64,000 nt of DNA from Streptomyces sp. R28 (lineage in GTDB: Bacteria; Actinomycetota; Actinomycetes; Streptomycetales; Streptomycetaceae): contig NZ_CP163439.1 in the NCBI RefSeq assembly GCF_041052385.1, positions 7,243,001-7,307,000 on the forward strand, in the 5' to 3' direction. A program made the translations under genes and the position numbers. Position 1 is the stretch's first letter. Every line of letters begins with the position of its first letter. Shown here one piece after another: positions 52,314 through 60,545 of this stretch. Under the pieces are notes generated by a model. It saw only the letters and a program-made list of their open reading frames with translations. It was not told the DNA's origin and ran no database searches.

Positions 52314-52343
52314 GGAACGGAACGGTGACAAACGCGCGGCGTC
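52314..52343 (+). promoter_or_regulatory. Candidate SigE-type promoter upstream of L,D-transpeptidase 2
   Basis: GGAAC (52319-52323) and CGTC (52340-52343) are 16 bp apart; a second GGAAC precedes at 52314. This matches the cell-envelope-stress sigma factor SigE pattern GGAAC, about 16 bp, then CGTC. A start near 52350 leaves a leader of about 95 nt. Confidence 0.45.
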
Positions 52344-52442
52344 GACGCCCATGATCTTGTGGTTAATATGCGCCGGTGCGCGTGGCAGATGCGCGGGGGT
52401 GCGGGCCTGGCCAGGCCCGCGGGAGGGGAGAAGGACTTGAAC

Positions 52443-53702
52443 GTGCGGCCGATATCGGGGGCGTCGGTTGACGCGCGCGGGGGGCGAACGAGCCAACAGC
52501 GTGGCGGGCGTGGGCGCAGGGGGCAGGCGGCATTGGCCGGGGTGCTGCTGCTCGCCGTCACCGCGTGCGGCGGGGGCGGCGGCTCGGACGCGGGGTCCGG
52601 CGACGGCAAGGGCAAGGACTCCGGCTCGGCGGAGACCCAGAAGTCGCGGGCGGTCGTGACGATAGCGCCGGGCGACGGCGCCAAGTCCGTCGACACCAGC
52701 GGCGCGCTGAAGGTGACCGCGGCCCAGGGCAAGCTGACGGACGTCGAGGTCAAGGACGCCAAGGGCAAGGCGGTCGACGGCAAGATATCCGGCGACGGCG
52801 CCACCTGGACGCCGTCCACGCACCTCGCCGCCGCCACGGCGTACACGGTGCACGCGGTCGCCAAGGACGCCGAGGGCCTGGAGGCGGCCAAGGAGGCCGA
52901 CTTCACCACCCTGACCCCGAAGAACACCTTCCTCGGCGCCTTCACGCCGGAGGACGGTTCCGAGGTCGGCGTCGGAATGCCGTTCTCGATCCGCTTCACC
53001 CGGGGCATCACCAGCCCCGAGGACGTCGAGAAGGCCATCACCGTCAAGACCGAACCGGCCGTCGAGGTCGAGGGCCACTGGTTCGGCAACGACCGCCTCG
53101 ACTTCCGTCCCGAGAAATACTGGAAGACCGGCACGAAGGTCACGGTCGACCTCAACCTCGACGGCGTCGAGGGCCGCCCCGGCGTCTACGGCGAGCAGGA
53201 CAAGAAGGTCTCCTTCACCATCGGCCGCAACCAGGTCTCGGTCGTCGACGTGAAGACCCAGAAGATGAAGGTCACGCAGGACGGCAAGGTCATCAAGACC
53301 ATCCCCGTCACCACCGGCAAGCCCGGGTACGACACCTGGAACGGCCAGATGGTCATGACCGAGAAGTTCGTCGAGACCCGGATGAACGGCGACACGGTCG
53401 GCTACGACGGTGAGTACGACATCGACGACGTCCCGCACGCCTCCCGCCTGACCGACTCCGGCACCTTCATCCACGGCAACTACTGGGGCGGCGACGCCTT
53501 CGGCAACTACAACGCCAGCCACGGCTGCATCGGCCTGCGCGACGTCAAGGGCGCCTACGACGGCGGCACGCCGGCCGCGTGGTTCTTCAACCACTCGATG
53601 ATCGGCGACGTGGTGGTCGTGAAGAACTCCAACGACGCGACGGTCGCTCCCGGCAACGGCCTGAACGGCTGGAACATGTCGTGGGAGAAGTGGAAGGCCT
53701 AG
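52443..53702 (+). CDS. Lipoprotein L,D-transpeptidase 2
   Basis: A 419-residue paralogue of the preceding protein. The lipobox is LLAVTAC near residue 40, followed by a Gly/Ser/Lys-rich linker, two Ig-like domains, and a YkuD domain with HGNYW and SHGCIGLRDV, catalytic Cys362. GTG 52443 lies about eight bases after AGAAGGA; TTG 52437 is possible. It has its own upstream region of 177 bp, including a candidate envelope-stress promoter, so it may be regulated apart from its neighbour. Confidence 0.93.
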   Translation: MRPISGASVDARGGRTSQQRGGRGRRGQAALAGVLLLAVTACGGGGGSDAGSGDGKGKDSGSAETQKSRAVVTIAPGDGAKSVDTSGALKVTAAQGKLTDVEVKDAKGKAVDGKISGDGATWTPSTHLAAATAYTVHAVAKDAEGLEAAKEADFTTLTPKNTFLGAFTPEDGSEVGVGMPFSIRFTRGITSPEDVEKAITVKTEPAVEVEGHWFGNDRLDFRPEKYWKTGTKVTVDLNLDGVEGRPGVYGEQDKKVSFTIGRNQVSVVDVKTQKMKVTQDGKVIKTIPVTTGKPGYDTWNGQMVMTEKFVETRMNGDTVGYDGEYDIDDVPHASRLTDSGTFIHGNYWGGDAFGNYNASHGCIGLRDVKGAYDGGTPAAWFFNHSMIGDVVVVKNSNDATVAPGNGLNGWNMSWEKWKA

Positions 53703-53793
53703 GGTTCCCTTTCGGACGTACGGCCCCGTTGCCTGCCTCGATGTGAGGTACGGCACCGGGGCCGCGACCGTTAGTCCCCGTTAACCTGCTGGC

Positions 53794-54561
53794 ATGACCG
53801 TGAATCTCGAAGTCGCCGAAGGCGTCGGCGTCCTGCGCCTCGACCGCCCACCCATGAACGCGCTGGACGTCGCCACGCAGGACAGGCTCAAGGAGCTCGC
53901 CGAGGAGGCGGGCCGGCGTGACGACGTACGGGCCGTGGTGATCTACGGCGGGGAGAAGGTGTTCGCGGCAGGCGCGGACATCAAGGAGATGCAGGCCATG
54001 GACCACACGGCGATGGTCCTGCGTGCGCGGGCCCTGCAGGAGTCGTTCACGGCGGTGGCCCGGATCCCGAAGCCGGTCGTGGCGGCCGTGACGGGCTACG
54101 CGCTCGGCGGCGGCTGCGAGTTGGCGCTGTGCGCGGACTACCGGATCGCCGCGGACAACGCCAAGCTGGGCCAGCCGGAGATCCTGCTCGGCCTGATCCC
54201 GGGCGCGGGCGGCACCCAGCGGCTGGCCCGTCTGATCGGCCCGTCGAAGGCGAAGGACCTGATCTTCACGGGCCGCATGGTGAAGGCCGACGAGGCGCGC
54301 GAGCTGGGCCTGGTGGACCGCGTGGTGGCGCCGGACCAGGTCTATGCCGAGGCGCACGCCTGGGCGGCGAAGCTGGCGCAGGGCCCGGCGATCGCACTGC
54401 GCGCGGCGAAGGAGTCGATCGACACGGGTCTGGAGACGGACATCGAGACGGGCCTCGCGGTGGAACGGGGCTGGTTCGCCGGGCTGTTCGCGACGGAGGA
54501 CCGGGAGCGGGGGATGCGGAGCTTCGTGGACGAGGGCCCGGGCAAGGCGAAGTTCCTCTGA
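53794..54561 (+). CDS. Enoyl-CoA hydratase/isomerase family protein
   Basis: A 255-residue crotonase-fold enzyme. The oxyanion-hole motifs are VFAAGADIKEM and GYALGGGCELALCADYRI, and the catalytic-Glu region is LGQPEILLGLIPGAGGTQRL. It hydrates trans-2-enoyl-CoA in beta-oxidation or a related route; both Glu positions seem present. ATG 53794 has no ribosome site, but TAACCT lies six bases before it, so a leaderless transcript is possible. It is monocistronic. Confidence 0.92.
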   Translation: MTVNLEVAEGVGVLRLDRPPMNALDVATQDRLKELAEEAGRRDDVRAVVIYGGEKVFAAGADIKEMQAMDHTAMVLRARALQESFTAVARIPKPVVAAVTGYALGGGCELALCADYRIAADNAKLGQPEILLGLIPGAGGTQRLARLIGPSKAKDLIFTGRMVKADEARELGLVDRVVAPDQVYAEAHAWAAKLAQGPAIALRAAKESIDTGLETDIETGLAVERGWFAGLFATEDRERGMRSFVDEGPGKAKFL

Positions 54562-54857
54562 GGGCCTGGCAAAGTCTGGTCTGAAACTCCGCCGAACCAC
54601 TTGCAATTGACAGGACGTCTGATCCGGGTCCCTCGATGGGGCGGTTTATGGCAGCCTTAAGGCAACCTTAAGCGTGCCTTGTCGAGGGAGCCTGTCGATT
54701 GCCTCCAGCAGACCCTTCGCCGCAGGTCAGGCAGGCTGTCAGCGACACCGAACTGCCTCTGGCATATGCCAACCGAGCTGTGCGGAATGAGCGATTCCGG
54801 GGGGTGTATTCCACCGGAACGGCCCCGGAGGGCCCTGTCGGCGGCCATGATGGGGGC
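54562..54857 (+). promoter_or_regulatory. Palindrome-rich upstream region of the HATPase regulator
   Basis: This 296-bp stretch contains CTTAAGG-CAA-CCTTAAG, a perfect 17-bp inverted repeat at 54656-54672. Further on are GGAAT-N5-ATTCC (54784-54798) and TTCC-ACC-GGAA (54809-54819). A TTGACA hexamer lies at about 54607. The region is less GC-rich than its surroundings. Confidence 0.5.
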
Positions 54858-55361
54858 ATGGCGGGGCTGGAGGGTATCGAACAGCCGCGGGGACACAGCC
54901 GTGCGGCCGCGGCGCGCTGGTCGCCGGCGGCCGAGGACGAAGCTGCTACCAAGGTGCTGGAGCTGTTCGGCAATCCTACGGAGGCGGAGGTCCCGCTCCC
55001 GTCCCGTCCCGAGTCCGCGGCGACGGCGCGACGGCTGGCCCAGGTGGTGGTCCTGCGTCAGTGGGGCCTGACTCCGAAGATGACGGAGGACGCGGTCCTG
55101 CTCGTCTCGGAACTGGTCGGCAACGCCGTCCGCCACACCGGCGCCCGCGTCTTCGGCCTGCGTATGCGCCGCCGCCGAGGCTGGATCCGCATCGAGGTCC
55201 GCGACCCTTCCCGTGGCCTGCCCTGTCTGATGCCGGTCCAGGAGATGGACATCAGCGGCCGGGGCCTGTTCCTGGTGGACAAACTCTCCGACCGGTGGGG
55301 CGTGGACCTGCTGCCGCGCGGCAAGACGACATGGTTCGAGATGAGGGTGGCGGACCGCTAG
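54858..55361 (+). CDS. HATPase-domain regulator (RsbW/SpoIIAB-like)
   Basis: A 167-residue protein. The N-terminal part (1-60) is variable, and the GHKL ATPase domain (about 65-165) has an N-box ELVGNAVRHTGA, G1 EVRDPSRGLP and G2 DISGRGLFLVDKLSDRWGVD. Such single-domain HATPases are anti-sigma factor kinases or relatives that are abundant in Streptomyces. ATG 54858 is used; the frame is open back to TTG 54699, so a longer form cannot be excluded. No anti-anti-sigma or sigma gene is adjacent. Confidence 0.8.
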   Translation: MAGLEGIEQPRGHSRAAAARWSPAAEDEAATKVLELFGNPTEAEVPLPSRPESAATARRLAQVVVLRQWGLTPKMTEDAVLLVSELVGNAVRHTGARVFGLRMRRRRGWIRIEVRDPSRGLPCLMPVQEMDISGRGLFLVDKLSDRWGVDLLPRGKTTWFEMRVADR

Positions 55362-55561
55362 GGGGCGCGGTGAAAGTCCCGCACGGCACCCCCTGGCCCT
55401 CGCACTCGGCCCGTCCGGGCGACCCGCACGGACCGCTTGTCGGGTGAATCGTGCGTTTTTCGACGTAATCCTCATTAAATAGTCCAGTGATCACTACCGA
55501 CCGCCGCTCCGGTCGCGCGGGCACGGTCGCCGCCCTCCCCGCCGCACTGGAAGAACTGCCG

Positions 55562-56746
55562 ATGAACCTCCTCCACCGCACCCTCCTCGCCGGCGTAGGC
55601 ATCCTCGCGCTCGCCGCCTGCGGCACCGAGTCCGCCAAGGACAGGGCCCGGGCCGCCCCCGAGTCCCACGCCGGCACCCAGGCCGCCATCCCCGCCCCGG
55701 AGAAGAAGACCGTCCCGGGCCTGCCTGGCATGCCACCCGTCCTGGATCCGAAGGACGTCTACGCCGCCGACCGCCCGAACCGGCTCTCCCCGGTCGTCAA
55801 GGACTTCCCGTCCCGCGTCTACGTCCCGAACACCGAGTCGGACACCGTATCCGTCATCGACCCGAAGACGTACGAGATCATCGAGACGATCCCCGTCGGC
55901 CGCCAGCCCCAGCACGTCGTCCCGTCCTGGGACCTGAAGACCCTCTGGGTCAACAACAACCGCGGCCACACCCTCACCCCCATCGACCCGAAGACCGGCA
56001 AGGCGGGCAAGGAGGTGGAGGTCCACGACCCCTACAACCTGTACTTCACCCCCAATGGCAGGTACGCCGTCGTCATGGCCTCCCTCGACCGCGAACTCGT
56101 CTTCCGCGACCCGCACACCATGAAGCGGATCAGGACCGAGCCGGTCAGCTGCTACGGCGTCAACCACGCCGACTTCTCCCTCGACGGCCGCTACTTCATC
56201 GTCTCCTGCGAGTTCAGCGGTGAACTGCTGAAGGTCGACACGGAGCGGATGAAGGTCGTCGGGCAGCAGAAACTGCCCTTCGACGGAGCCATGCCGCAGG
56301 ACGTGAAGGTCTCCCCGGACGGCAAGCGGTTCTACATCGCCGACATGATGGCCGACGGCATGTGGGTCCTGGACGGCGACAAGTTCACCGAGCCCACCTT
56401 CCTGCCCACAGGCAAGGGCTGCCACGGCCTCTACGTCAGCCGCGACTCGCGCGAGATGTACGTCTCCAACCGCGGCGAGGGCTCCGTCTCCGTCTTCGAC
56501 TTCGCCAGGAACAAGATCACCAAGAAGTGGCACCTCCCCGACGGCGGCAGCCCCGACATGGGCGGAGTCTCCGCCGACGGCAAGGTGCTGTGGCTGTCGG
56601 GCCGTTACGACTCCGAGGTGTACGCCCTCGACACCCGCACCGGCGAGGAGCTCGCCCGCGTTCCCGTCGGCAGCGGCCCGCACGGCCTCGCCGTCTACCC
56701 GCAGCCGGGCCGCTACTCCCTGGGCCACACCGGCATCTTCCGCTAG
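55562..56746 (+). CDS. YncE-like beta-propeller lipoprotein
   Basis: A 394-residue protein with a signal peptide and lipobox LALAAC (Cys near 20). A Pro/Ala linker leads to seven YVTN-type propeller repeats (VYVPNTESDTVSVIDPKTYEIIETIPVG is typical: VYVPNTESDTVSVID). ATG 55562 follows GGAAG; upstream in-frame codons would bury the signal. It is anchored outside the membrane. Propellers of this family bind DNA, metals or cell-wall partners in other species; the role here is unknown. Confidence 0.88.
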   Translation: MNLLHRTLLAGVGILALAACGTESAKDRARAAPESHAGTQAAIPAPEKKTVPGLPGMPPVLDPKDVYAADRPNRLSPVVKDFPSRVYVPNTESDTVSVIDPKTYEIIETIPVGRQPQHVVPSWDLKTLWVNNNRGHTLTPIDPKTGKAGKEVEVHDPYNLYFTPNGRYAVVMASLDRELVFRDPHTMKRIRTEPVSCYGVNHADFSLDGRYFIVSCEFSGELLKVDTERMKVVGQQKLPFDGAMPQDVKVSPDGKRFYIADMMADGMWVLDGDKFTEPTFLPTGKGCHGLYVSRDSREMYVSNRGEGSVSVFDFARNKITKKWHLPDGGSPDMGGVSADGKVLWLSGRYDSEVYALDTRTGEELARVPVGSGPHGLAVYPQPGRYSLGHTGIFR

Positions 56747-56837
56747 CCGAGGCGCAGTTGACCTGCGGTCAGTGGACACGCCGCCGTATGGGTGACGTTC
56801 CACGACCCGCCGCCGCGGTCCGGGGATCGTGCTCCTT

Positions 56838-57470
56838 ATGATCACAACTCGCCTGCGGCGGCGGGCCGCTGCCGCCGTCCTGTGCCTCTCGGCCGTCCTC
56901 GCGACGACGGCCGCCACGGCTCCCGAGACCGTCCCCGCCTCGGCTCGCACGACCCTCGTCAAGGCCGCCGCCCCCGCCCCGGTGGCCTGTCCCGTCCAGT
57001 ACGACGACAAGGTCAAGGCCGCCGTCGACCGCCGCGTCGACGTCGACCGCATCACCCCCGAGCCCGCGTGGCGCACCACCTGCGGCACGCTCTACCGGGC
57101 CGACGGCCGGGGCCCGAACATCGTCTTCGAGGAGGGCTTCAAGCCCAAGGACGTCGTGAACGGCCAGTACGACCTGGAGCAGTACGTCCTGGTCAACCAG
57201 CCCTCCCCGTACGTGTCCACGACCTACGACCACGACCTGTACAAGAACTGGTGGAAGTCGGGCTGGAACTACTACATCGACGCCCCCGGCGGCATCGACG
57301 TCAACAAGACCATCGGTGACACCCACAAATGGGCCGACCAGGTCGAGGTCGCCTTCCCCGGCGGGATCGCCCGGAAGTACATCATCGGCGTCTGCCCGGT
57401 GAACAAGACGACCAAGGTCGAGATCATGAGCGGCTGCCAGAGCAACCCGCACTACGAGGCCTGGCACTGA
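56838..57470 (+). CDS. Secreted ScARP/Scabin-like mono-ADP-ribosyltransferase
   Basis: A 210-residue secreted toxin-like enzyme with a signal peptide (1 to about 37). It has the R-S-E layout: Arg87 in LYRADGRGP, S127-T128-T129 in YVSTTYD, and Q168-V169-E170 in DQVEVAFPGG. Gln two residues before the catalytic Glu is the guanine-specific form seen in ScARP, Scabin and pierisin. Cys51, 82, 186 and 200 can make two disulfides as in Scabin. The protein therefore probably ADP-ribosylates guanine in nucleosides, nucleotides or DNA outside the cell. ATG 56838 is used; GTG 56829 has better ribosome-site spacing. No immunity gene is obvious. Confidence 0.9.
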   Translation: MITTRLRRRAAAAVLCLSAVLATTAATAPETVPASARTTLVKAAAPAPVACPVQYDDKVKAAVDRRVDVDRITPEPAWRTTCGTLYRADGRGPNIVFEEGFKPKDVVNGQYDLEQYVLVNQPSPYVSTTYDHDLYKNWWKSGWNYYIDAPGGIDVNKTIGDTHKWADQVEVAFPGGIARKYIIGVCPVNKTTKVEIMSGCQSNPHYEAWH

Positions 57471-57474
57471 CGCC

Positions 57475-58110
57475 CTACCGGGCGTGCAGCAGTGCCTCCG
57501 CGCCCACCGGCCGGTAGCCGGCCGCCAGGAACGCCCGCAGGCTGCGGGCGTTCCCCGGCGCGACCTGTGCCCACAGCGGCTCCGTGACCAGATGCCGGGC
57601 GGCGGTCACCAGCCGCCGCCCCAGCCCCCGATGCCGTACCTCGTCGTCCACCTCGACCGAGACCTCCAGCCGCCCGGCGACGCCGCGCCCCCGCACCAGC
57701 ACGCCGCCGTCCGCCGCCCACGCGCGCACGTCGTCACGCCGGCTGCGGGCGTAGACGATCCGCGGGTGGTCGGCATCCTCGATCTCCGTCAGCGCGAGCG
57801 ACGGCTCACCCGGCAGCGGGGAGCCGACCAGCACCGCGTCGACGGTCTCGGCCGCATGCCCCGTCCGCTCCATGAGAGCCGCCAGGAAGCGCGGGTTCAT
57901 CGGCGCGGCCAGCCCGTCGCAGTCGACGTCGCGCAGTGCCGCGTACACCCACGCGGGATCCTCGTCGGTGAAGACGACCGAGTGCGCGGTGAAGGCGAGG
58001 ACGCCCGAGTTCCGGTGCGACGGCTGCGGGACGACCGTCGTACGGCCGTCCGTAGGAGGGAAGACACCCCGCGCCGCCGCGTCGAGAATGTCCCGCAAGG
58101 TCTCCGCCAC
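57475..58110 (-). CDS. GNAT-family N-acetyltransferase
   Basis: A 211-residue enzyme. The C-terminal GNAT core (about 115-205) has the acetyl-CoA motif VDDEVRHRGLGRRLVTAA followed by NARSLRAFLAAGYRPVGAE. The N-terminal half is variable. GTG 58110 is preceded by GGACGGGGG; ATG 58170 is possible but would overlap the divergent MerR promoter. It converges on the ScARP-like gene with four bases between stop codons. The substrate is unknown. Confidence 0.85.
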   Translation of the reverse strand: MAETLRDILDAAARGVFPPTDGRTTVVPQPSHRNSGVLAFTAHSVVFTDEDPAWVYAALRDVDCDGLAAPMNPRFLAALMERTGHAAETVDAVLVGSPLPGEPSLALTEIEDADHPRIVYARSRRDDVRAWAADGGVLVRGRGVAGRLEVSVEVDDEVRHRGLGRRLVTAARHLVTEPLWAQVAPGNARSLRAFLAAGYRPVGAEALLHAR

Positions 58111-58130
58111 GACCGCCCCCGTCCTGCCCC

Positions 58131-58161
58131 TTGAGTCTCCACCCACTGGAAGGCTCACACT
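58131..58161 (+). promoter_or_regulatory. MerR-type promoter of the second MerR gene
   Basis: TTGAGT (58131-58136) and CACACT (58156-58161) are 19 bp apart. The ATG (58169) lies seven bases beyond, so the transcript would be leaderless, as in the first MerR gene. The -10 hexamer is weak. Confidence 0.5.
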
Positions 58162-58168
58162 CGCAGAC

Positions 58169-59083
58169 ATGATCGAAGACGGCACCGGACTTCTCACCAT
58201 CGGCGAGCTGGCCCGGGCCACCGGACTGACCGTGCGGACCATCCGCTACTGGTCCGACGAGGGCGCCCTGCCCCCGGTGACCCGCTCCTCGGGCGGCTAC
58301 CGCCTCTACGACGCCGAGTCCGTCGCCCGCCTGGAGCTGATCCGCACCCTGCGCGAACTGGGTCTGGGCCTGGACGACGTACGGAAGGTCGTCAGCGGCG
58401 AGAAGGACGTGGCGTCGGTCGCGGCCGCGCATGTCGCCGCACTGGACGCACAGATCAGATCGCTGAAGGTGACCCGGGCGGTGCTGTCGACCGTGGCGCG
58501 ACGCGGTTCGACCGCAGAGGAGATGACCCTGATGAACAAATTGGCGAGGCTGTCGGCCGCCGAGCGTCGGCGGATCCTGGAGGAGTTCGTGGACGAGATG
58601 TTCCACGGACTGGACACGGCGGACCCGGTGATCCGCGAGCAGATGCGGAACATGGCCGTGGACCTGCCGGACGAGCCGACGCCCGAGCAGGTGGACGCCT
58701 GGGTGGAGCTGGCCGAGCTGCTGCAGGACCCGGAGTTCCGGGCGCACATGCGCACGGTGGCCGAGTTCAACGCGGCCGGGCGTGGGCCCGAGACGCCCGC
58801 CGGGGCGTCGATGTGGTTCGCCCGGAAGCTGGTGCAGTCGGCGGCCGAGGCGCGGGAGCGGGGGGTCGCCCCCGAGTCGCCCGAGGCCGAGCGCATCCTG
58901 CGGGACCTGCTCGGCGACGCCGACCCGGCCGCCGTACTCGAACGCCTGAAGGCCGGCGCGGACGACAAGGTCGCCCGCTATCGCGAGCTGCTGGTCGTCG
59001 TGAAGGGGCGGGGGCCCGCCTCGGCACGTCGTGCGGAGTTCGCCTGGGTGGTCGCCGCACTGGAGGCGCGGGCGGGCGGTTAA
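58169..59083 (+). CDS. MerR-family regulator with long effector domain
   Basis: A 304-residue regulator. The N-terminal winged helix (LLTIGELARATGLTVRTIRYW, then YRLYDAESV) and helix to about 115 precede an effector region of about 190 residues, rich in helices (EEFVDEMFHGLDTADPVIREQM). Such long C-termini bind drugs or lipophilic ligands in BmrR or TipA relatives, but no known domain is clear. ATG 58169 lies seven bases after a candidate -10. It is divergent from the GNAT gene, which it may control along with itself. Confidence 0.88.
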   Translation: MIEDGTGLLTIGELARATGLTVRTIRYWSDEGALPPVTRSSGGYRLYDAESVARLELIRTLRELGLGLDDVRKVVSGEKDVASVAAAHVAALDAQIRSLKVTRAVLSTVARRGSTAEEMTLMNKLARLSAAERRRILEEFVDEMFHGLDTADPVIREQMRNMAVDLPDEPTPEQVDAWVELAELLQDPEFRAHMRTVAEFNAAGRGPETPAGASMWFARKLVQSAAEARERGVAPESPEAERILRDLLGDADPAAVLERLKAGADDKVARYRELLVVVKGRGPASARRAEFAWVVAALEARAGG

Positions 59084-59120
59084 TCTGACCTGCGGCAGCA
59101 AGCCAGCACAACACGACAGA

Positions 59121-59141
59121 CGCGAGTAAAACGCGAGTAAA
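59121..59141 (+). repeat. Direct repeat CGCGAGTAAA upstream of cabC
   Basis: CGCGAGTAAA occurs at 59121-59130 and 59132-59141, an 11-bp period (one helical turn), ending at the ribosome site of cabC. It may be a regulator site or control translation. Confidence 0.55.
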
Positions 59142-59152
59142 GGGGCGGACCG

Positions 59153-59371
59153 GTGGGGCACATCGACATCGAGGAAGCACGCAAGCAGTTCGAGCGCATC
59201 GATGCGGACGGTGACGGCGCCATCACCGCCGCCGAGTTCAAGTCCGCCCTGGCCCAGGGAGGCGACTGGAACGTGACGGAGTCGGTCGCCGAGGCGATCA
59301 TCAAGAGCCGTGACCTGAACGGTGACAAGCTCCTGTCGTTCGACGAGTTCTGGGCCTTCCTGAACAAGTGA
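59153..59371 (+). CDS. cabC: EF-hand calcium-binding protein CabC
   Basis: A 72-residue protein with two canonical EF-hand loops: DADGDGAITAAE and DLNGDKLLSFDE. GTG 59153 follows AAGGGG. It matches Streptomyces CabC, reported to buffer calcium and influence spore germination and aerial hyphae formation. It is a single-gene unit behind the MerR gene and is closed by a strong terminator. It is cytoplasmic. Confidence 0.93.
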   Translation: MGHIDIEEARKQFERIDADGDGAITAAEFKSALAQGGDWNVTESVAEAIIKSRDLNGDKLLSFDEFWAFLNK

Positions 59372-59377
59372 CGCGCG

Positions 59378-59421
59378 GAAGGGGCGCCCGGTCCGCCTGA
59401 GCGGCGAACGGGCGCCCCTTC
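59378..59421. terminator. Terminator after cabC
   Basis: GAAGGGGCGCCCG (59378-59390) pairs perfectly with 59409-59421 across an 18-nt loop. It lies between convergent genes. Confidence 0.85.
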
Positions 59422-59493
59422 GTCATGTCCGGTGCCGGATCGACACGGGCCGGCGGGCGTCGTGGCGCTCGGATCCGTTCGGGGGGCAACCGG

Positions 59494-60444
59494 TCAGGGG
59501 GCGGCCGGTTCGGGGGATGGCGAGGAGGCCCGCTTGCGGTACTGGCCCGGCGCCACCCCGTACTCCCGCTTGAAGGCCTTGGCGAAGGCGAACTCCGAGG
59601 CGTAACCGGTGCGTTGGGCGACGGTCCGCAGGGGAGTGTCGTCCGTGCGCAGCAGACGGCCCGCCGTCGTCATGCGCCACCAGGTCAGATACGTCAGCGG
59701 CGGCTCGCCCACCAGCGCCGCGAACCGCCGGGCGAAGGCCGCGCGGGACAGGCCGGCGCGGGCACCGAGTTCCTCGACCGTCCAGGGGTGGGCCGGGTCG
59801 CCGTGGATGCAGCGCAGCGCCGCCGCGATCGCCGGGTCGGCGAGGGCGGCCGCCCAGCCCGTGGGGTGCCCGCAGCCGTGCCGCTCGCGCAGCCACCAGG
59901 CGCGCAGGATGTACAGCAGCAAGGTGTCCAGGAGCGAGCCGACGATCGTGTCCGAGCCCGGCTGGGGCTCCTCCAGTTCCGCGCCCAGCAGTTCCACCGC
60001 CGTCCGCAGCGAGCGGTGGGCGCCGACGCGGGTGGGGAGGTGGACGACGTCCGGGAGTTCGGCGAGGAGCGGGTGCGCGCGGGAGCGGTCCAGCATGTAC
60101 GCGCCGCACAGCAGGACCGTCAGCGGGCCCGACGGCAGCGAGGCGGCGGGTGCCGCCTCGGGCCACGTCCCGTCGGGCGACGGCCGTACCTCCTCCAGCG
60201 GTACGTCGAGACCGCTGGCCAGCCCGTACTCCCGCCCCTGCGCCAGGAACACCACATCGCCGGGCCCCATCGCCACCGGCTCACCCGCCGCCGGGATCAG
60301 CCATGCCGACCCCTGGAGCACCACATGGAACCCGGTCCCGTCGGAGGCCGGGAGGCGCATCCCCCAGGGCGCGTACTTGTCCCGGCGGCCGGAGTGCGGG
60401 CGGCCGGTGCGCATGGCGGCGATGGCGTCGCTGAGTACGTCCAT
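59494..60444 (-). CDS. AraC-family regulator with cupin N-terminus
   Basis: A 316-residue regulator. The N-terminal cupin (about 1-180, YAPWGMRLPASDGTGFHVVLQG and AMGPGDVVFLAQG) precedes two AraC HTH motifs (AGLSRAAFARRFAALVG and RTVAQRTGYASEFAFAKAFKREYG). ATG 60444 directly precedes the conserved MDVLSDAI. It is divergent from a quinone oxidoreductase gene; this pairing is common, and the AraC protein likely activates or represses that gene in response to a small molecule. Confidence 0.92.
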   Translation of the reverse strand: MDVLSDAIAAMRTGRPHSGRRDKYAPWGMRLPASDGTGFHVVLQGSAWLIPAAGEPVAMGPGDVVFLAQGREYGLASGLDVPLEEVRPSPDGTWPEAAPAASLPSGPLTVLLCGAYMLDRSRAHPLLAELPDVVHLPTRVGAHRSLRTAVELLGAELEEPQPGSDTIVGSLLDTLLLYILRAWWLRERHGCGHPTGWAAALADPAIAAALRCIHGDPAHPWTVEELGARAGLSRAAFARRFAALVGEPPLTYLTWWRMTTAGRLLRTDDTPLRTVAQRTGYASEFAFAKAFKREYGVAPGQYRKRASSPSPEPAAP

Positions 60445-60473
60445 GTCCGCACGGTAGCCGGTGGGCGGGTGAG

Positions 60474-60521
60474 CGAGACGTACGGACAGGAAACCGAGAC
60501 CGGCGGACATGGATCGTCTCG
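60474..60521. promoter_or_regulatory. Candidate AraC operator in the divergent region
   Basis: CGAGACG (60474-60480) and its inverse CGTCTCG (60515-60521) lie 41 bp apart, about four helical turns, between the divergent AraC and oxidoreductase genes. The motif is short, so the call is tentative. Confidence 0.35.
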
Positions 60522-60545
60522 CCGGTGCCCCATAGCGTCGTCTGC

